44,446 nt of DNA, taken from positions 1 through 44,446 of the forward strand of contig JAFSNB010000045.1 in NCBI GenBank assembly GCA_017447625.1, given 5' to 3'. This document shows positions 41,328 through 44,446 of the stretch, piece by piece (the stretch's first letter is position 1; every line of letters starts with the position of its first letter). The position numbers and the translations under genes are program-made. The stretch is from Bacteroidaceae bacterium (GTDB taxonomy: Bacteria; Bacteroidota; Bacteroidia; Bacteroidales; Bacteroidaceae). The notes below the pieces were generated by a model. That model did no database searches, had not been told where the DNA came from, and worked only from the letters and a program-made list of their open reading frames with translations.

Positions 41328-42455
41328 ATGAAAATAGGTGAAAAAGTCCGCTTTCTCAACGAGGTTGGGGGCGGAATTATATCAGGTTTCCAGGGCAAGG
41401 ATATCGTAATGGTTCAAGATGAAGACGGCTTCGATATCCCAATGCTTCGCTCACAAATAGTTGTCATCGAAACTAACGACAACAACTTCGAAAGGCCGCA
41501 ACGCCAGACTTCCGGCACATCATCCTACGATTCGAGGCCATCAGGCACTGCCGGGGTTGCTGAGGCACCTCAGCCGAAGCAAAAAACAAAGGTTGAGGAC
41601 GAAGAGCCCCCAATAACCTACAAGGCCAAGCCCAAAGAGCGCAAAAACGGCGACCAGCTCAATCTGCTTCTCGCTTTTATCCCCGAGAATGCCCGCGAGC
41701 TCACATCCACCCGCTTCGAGGCGCATATTATCAATGACTCCAACTACTTCCTCAGCGTCATCATTGCTTCACGCGAAAACGCCTCGTGGCAGGCACGCTG
41801 GCAGGCAACTGTGGAGCCCAACACAAAAATGCTCGTGGAGACATTCGACCGCTCGCAGCTTAATGAGATGGAATATCTCTGCGTGCAGGGATTCGCATGG
41901 AAACAGGACAAGCCATATATGTTGCAACCCGCAGTAAATGTGCAGTTGCGTCTCGACTTGCCTAAGTTCTACAAGCTGCACGTATTCCAGCCCTCACCGT
42001 TCTTCCATGAGCCAGCCCTGATCTATGATATCGTGCGCGACGGGAAACCTATTAATCAGGTATTTGTAGAGGCAGAAGAAGTATTGAGCGCCATCACACA
42101 ACCCAAGGAGGCGGACATCCAGCCTGCTTCAGATGGCGCTGCAAAGAAATCAAAGAGCGGGCAAACAGACAAGGATGTTATCGAAGTGGATTTACACATA
42201 AACGCACTTTTGGACAACACCGCCGGTCTCTCTAATAGCGTATTGCTCAACACCCAGCTCACAGAGTTCCGCACCGTGATGGATCGTAACATCAAGAAGA
42301 AGGGGCAGCGCATAGTCTTTATACACGGGAAAGGCGAGGGAGTCCTGCGCAACGCCATAATCAAAGAGCTGCAACACCGTTACCGCACCTGCACCTATCA
42401 GGATGCATCGTTCCGCGAATACGGTTTCGGAGCCACTCTCGTAACTATTCATTAA
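41328..42455 (+). CDS. DUF2027 and Smr-domain protein (MutS2-like C terminus)
   Basis: A 375-residue Bacteroidetes protein. The N-terminal small beta domain (about 1-50, MKIGEKVRFLNEVGGGIISG) and the following DUF2027 region (to about 250) are joined by an acidic and Pro-rich linker to a C-terminal Smr nuclease-like domain (about 285-375). That domain shows EVDLHI, FIHGKGEGVLRNAIIKEL and the closing YGFGATLVTIH. Smr domains are endonuclease or RNA-cleaving modules in MutS2 and ribosome-rescue SmrB; the target here is not known. It is cytoplasmic. It lies 25 bases before queA and may be co-transcribed. Confidence 0.85.
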   Translation: MKIGEKVRFLNEVGGGIISGFQGKDIVMVQDEDGFDIPMLRSQIVVIETNDNNFERPQRQTSGTSSYDSRPSGTAGVAEAPQPKQKTKVEDEEPPITYKAKPKERKNGDQLNLLLAFIPENARELTSTRFEAHIINDSNYFLSVIIASRENASWQARWQATVEPNTKMLVETFDRSQLNEMEYLCVQGFAWKQDKPYMLQPAVNVQLRLDLPKFYKLHVFQPSPFFHEPALIYDIVRDGKPINQVFVEAEEVLSAITQPKEADIQPASDGAAKKSKSGQTDKDVIEVDLHINALLDNTAGLSNSVLLNTQLTEFRTVMDRNIKKKGQRIVFIHGKGEGVLRNAIIKELQHRYRTCTYQDASFREYGFGATLVTIH

Positions 42456-42480
42456 AAATTAAAAGTGCTGTTCAGAAAGC

Positions 42481-43803
42481 ATGAATCCCCGCAACATAAA
42501 GATAGCCGATTACACCTATCCGTTGCCAGACGAACGGATAGCCAAATATCCGCTGGCGGAGCGCGATGAGTCCAAGCTCCTCATCTACGACCACGGACAT
42601 ATCTCCCATAAGCATTTCCGCGACCTTCCCAGCTTGCTGCCAGAAGGCTCGCTTCTGGTTATGAACAACACACGCGTCATTCAGGCACGCCTGCATTTCC
42701 GCAAGACCACAGGAGCGCTCATCGAAGTCTTCTGTCTTGAGCCAGCGCGTCCACGCGATTACGCCCAGATGTTTCAGCAGACAGGCACCTGCGAATGGCA
42801 ATGCCTGATTGGTAACGCAAAGAAATGGAAAGAAGGAGCACTCACACGTGACATCTCCGTTGACGGCAAACCCGTCCGCCTCGTCTGTGAGCGCGTAACG
42901 GCAGACGCTCACACTTCATCCGACCGGCAGCACCAATCCATATCTGAAGGCTCCGCAGGCAGCCTTGTCATACGCTTCTCTTGGGACAATGATTCCGTCA
43001 CATGGGCCCAAGTGCTGGATGCTTGCGGCGAACTGCCCATTCCGCCCTATCTAAACAGGGCCACAGAAGAGAGCGACCTGCGCACCTACCAGACAGTCTA
43101 TTCAAAGATCAAGGGCAGCGTGGCCGCCCCCACAGCCGGTCTCCATTTTACGGAACGAGTCCTCGCTGAAGTTGACCGCAGGGGAATTGAGCGCTGCGAA
43201 CTGACATTGCATGTGGGAGCCGGAACCTTCAAGCCAGTGAAGAGTGAACTTATCGAAGGTCACGAGATGCATTCCGAGTGGATCAGCGTGCCGCGCTCTG
43301 CCATCGAAGCCCTACTGCGTCACGGAGGCGAGTGCACAGCTGTTGGAACCACCAGCGTACGAACCCTCGAAAGCCTCTACTACATCGGACTCCGCATCCT
43401 CCAGAATCCCGACGTTTCTCCCAACGACCTCCACATCCGCCAATGGGAACCGTACGAATCCGAAGAACAACAATCAACTGTCAACAGTCAAAGGCTCTCC
43501 CCCCCACGGGGGGAGATGGAGAGGGGCCTCAACCCTTCCCAGTCCCTTCAGGCTATTCTGGATTGGATGAATCGGCAGAATATCTCAGCCCTCACGACAA
43601 CCACACAAATCATTATTGCGCCGGGTTATAACTATCATATTGTGCGACGAATCATCACCAACTTCCACCAGCCGCAGAGCACACTTCTTCTGCTCGTTGC
43701 AGCCTTCGTTGGAGAAGAACATTGGCGAGACATATACGACTACGCCTTAGACCACGACTTCCGTTTCCTTTCCTACGGCGACTCCTCAATATTGATACCC
43801 TAA
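42481..43803 (+). CDS. queA: S-adenosylmethionine:tRNA ribosyltransferase-isomerase QueA with repeat-encoded insertion
   Basis: QueA transfers and isomerises the ribosyl part of SAM onto preQ1-tRNA to give epoxyqueuosine at the wobble base. Typical segments are YPLPDERIAKYPLAERDESK (13-32), KGSVAAPTAGLHFTERVL, LHVGAGTFKPVK and TTTQIIIAPGYNY with ITNFHQPQSTLLLLVAAFVG. The length of 440 residues exceeds the usual 340-410, partly from about 20 residues (331-350, QSTVNSQRLSPPRGEMERGL). These are coded by an AT word repeat joined to a GC palindrome. The insertion precedes a family helix (SLQAILDWMNRQN) in a surface region. No preQ1 riboswitch-like leader is visible. Confidence 0.94.
   Translation: MNPRNIKIADYTYPLPDERIAKYPLAERDESKLLIYDHGHISHKHFRDLPSLLPEGSLLVMNNTRVIQARLHFRKTTGALIEVFCLEPARPRDYAQMFQQTGTCEWQCLIGNAKKWKEGALTRDISVDGKPVRLVCERVTADAHTSSDRQHQSISEGSAGSLVIRFSWDNDSVTWAQVLDACGELPIPPYLNRATEESDLRTYQTVYSKIKGSVAAPTAGLHFTERVLAEVDRRGIERCELTLHVGAGTFKPVKSELIEGHEMHSEWISVPRSAIEALLRHGGECTAVGTTSVRTLESLYYIGLRILQNPDVSPNDLHIRQWEPYESEEQQSTVNSQRLSPPRGEMERGLNPSQSLQAILDWMNRQNISALTTTTQIIIAPGYNYHIVRRIITNFHQPQSTLLLLVAAFVGEEHWRDIYDYALDHDFRFLSYGDSSILIP
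43470..43530 (+). repeat. Composite AT word plus GC palindromic element, copy l, inside queA
   Basis: CAATCAACTGTCAACAGTCA (43470-43489) is an AT-type word repeat like the TTGACAGT tract just after the gene. It is directly joined to CTCTCCCCCCCACGGGGGG and AGATGGAGAGGGGCC. The GC part is nearly identical to copies c and g. The whole composite is in frame. Confidence 0.85.
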
Positions 43804-43813
43804 AAGCCCCCTA

Positions 43814-43859
43814 GTTGACAGTTGACAAGTGACAAGTGACAGTTGACAAGTGACAGTTG
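43814..43859. repeat. Tandem word repeat (GTTGACA / GTGACAA)
   Basis: About six copies of 7-base words GTTGACA, AGTGACA and variants begin 11 bases after the queA stop. The word matches the one inside queA at 43470-43489. Confidence 0.85.
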
Positions 43860-44199
43860 CCCTGGGTACAGGTTGTATGGGGAATGTTAGCTCCGAAGGG
43901 GCCGAAGGGGCAAAAGTGCTAAAGCACGACGTTTTCATTGCACCCCAGTCGGTCATTGGGTCAATTATCCGAAGGGTTTTCGCTAAAACCCCATAGGGTT
44001 TGGGGCAAAACCCCATGGACTTCTTGAATCATGATGCAAGGGTTCTTGCGGAGGCAGAGTGCCGTCATTTATCCCAAATGGAAGAGAGCATTCGTCGCTC
44101 TGATGAACGGTTTGGGATTATCCCTTATTGCTTTACGAGTAGGAGGCTAAGCCCCCCCTATGGCCCCCTATATAGGGGCCTAAGGGGAGGGGCTGTCGC
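43860..44199. other. Repeat-rich region without confident gene
   Basis: It holds direct copies of GAAGGGGC (about 43894-43910), a hairpin GGGTTTT-CGCT-AAAACCC (43974-43991) and the direct repeat AAAACCCCAT (43985-43994 and 44007-44016). A 67-codon ORF (44000-44203, starting MGQNPMDFLNHDARV) crosses into the GC palindrome at 44143. It resembles no family I recognise, and I do not call it a gene. Confidence 0.5.
44143..44190. repeat. GC palindromic element, copy m (intergenic)
   Basis: GGCTAAGCCCCCCCTA, TGGCCCCCTATATAGGGGCC and TAAGGGGAGGGGCT form nested inverted repeats. The centre GGCCCC-CTATA-TAGGGGCC is distinct, but the outer arms follow the general design. Confidence 0.65.
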
Positions 44200-44446
44200 C
44201 TAAGACGGCGGCGAACGGTCTGAACAGGCCCCAAGTCCCTCATCTCCCGGAACGCGTTGTTCCATATCCGTGAGTCGCAGTTGAGCAACGACAGTATCCA
44301 GGTCGGCAAATCGCAGCAGCACAGCGGCCCGTACACCATAGGGCACGGGTAATACTGGGCGAAACCGTTTCACGGCCGCCTTGAGCTCTCCTAGGTGCTG
44401 CACTTGCAGTACCTCGTCAAGAAACCAACAGACCAGAAGTATGGCG
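44200..44446 (-). CDS. Possible C-terminal fragment of an unidentified leftward gene
   Basis: The minus-strand frame is open from the window edge to a TAG... type end at the 44200 stop, about 81 codons (ILLVCWFLDEVLQVQHLGEL near the edge; LRLTDMEQ further on). Another frame over 44133-44339 also reads as protein-like (IWNNAFREMRDLGPVQTVRR). This could mean a frameshifted, decayed gene whose end was changed by the adjacent repeat. No family is recognised, and chance opening at this GC content is possible. Confidence 0.25.
   Translation of the reverse strand, partial: AILLVCWFLDEVLQVQHLGELKAAVKRFRPVLPVPYGVRAAVLLRFADLDTVVAQLRLTDMEQRVPGDEGLGACSDRSPPS

Noticed and set aside
42456-42480. preQ1 riboswitch before queA
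   Set aside because: The gap to the preceding gene is only 25 bases and lacks the needed hairpin and pseudoknot; none is seen inside the upstream gene end.
1-44446. tRNA or rRNA genes, integrase, transposase, toxin-antitoxin or defence genes
   Set aside because: Looked for in all gaps and among the ORFs; nothing supporting them was found.

Overview
The window reads as a chromosomal segment of a Bacteroidota bacterium, order Bacteroidales, most likely Prevotellaceae. Reasons: promoters of the Bacteroidetes type (TAnnTTTG) precede most operons; Shine-Dalgarno sequences are weak or absent; several families are largely confined to this phylum (DUF4290, DUF4924, DUF2027-Smr, BACON-like and fibronectin-type lipoproteins, GH105-DUF4861); and many gene neighbours are typical of the order. 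No tRNA, rRNA, CRISPR array, prophage or complete insertion sequence was seen.

Layout. 1-108 is the tail of an unidentified gene. 381-8911 is a rightward housekeeping block: tsaB, DUF4290, murA, rimM, dxr, rseP, a POT-family transporter and an acyltransferase. 9062-10843 is a stand-alone carboxyltransferase-type protein. 15359-10926 is a leftward operon: LysE exporter, DUF4924, rfbD, prfC, tsaC. 15518-17830 is rightward: ROK glucokinase and peptidase T. 17830-18290 is non-coding, with a promoter, a terminator and nested palindromes that suggest a small RNA. Leftward rplY and pth follow. 20099-25293 is rightward: a very large secreted protein, a small BACON-like lipoprotein and an HAD phosphatase. 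27664-25290 is leftward: flavin reductase and an LtaS-like membrane phosphotransferase. 35523-27733 is leftward: an LPP20/NTF2-like protein, a PEGA/beta-barrel protein, a six-repeat surface lipoprotein and a DPP-IV-like peptidase. 35712-43803 is mainly rightward: GH105-DUF4861, radA, HAD hydrolase, (xth leftward), DUF2027-Smr and queA. The last 640 bases are repeat-rich with no confident complete gene.

The most unusual feature is a layered system of dispersed repeats. (1) GC-rich palindromic elements, typically CCCTCCC-GTGA-GGGAGGG with a GACCCACCCCC arm, or CTCCCCCC-AC-GGGGGGAG followed by AGAGGGG. They occur between genes and also, in frame, inside at least six protein genes: prfC, pepT, pth, the giant secreted protein (twice), radA and queA. 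(2) AT-rich short tandem 'words' of 6-8 bases, a different word at each locus, often beside a GC palindrome and sometimes supplying a gene's start or stop codon. (3) A roughly 23-base core (ACGTA...TGAGCGAAG...CGAA) present three times, each time bracketed by direct repeats of the local AT word, as if inserted into or copied with it. Together these look like small non-autonomous mobile or recombinogenic sequences, comparable in effect to Rickettsia palindromic elements and cyanobacterial heptanucleotide repeats. I cannot say from sequence alone whether the exact families have been catalogued.
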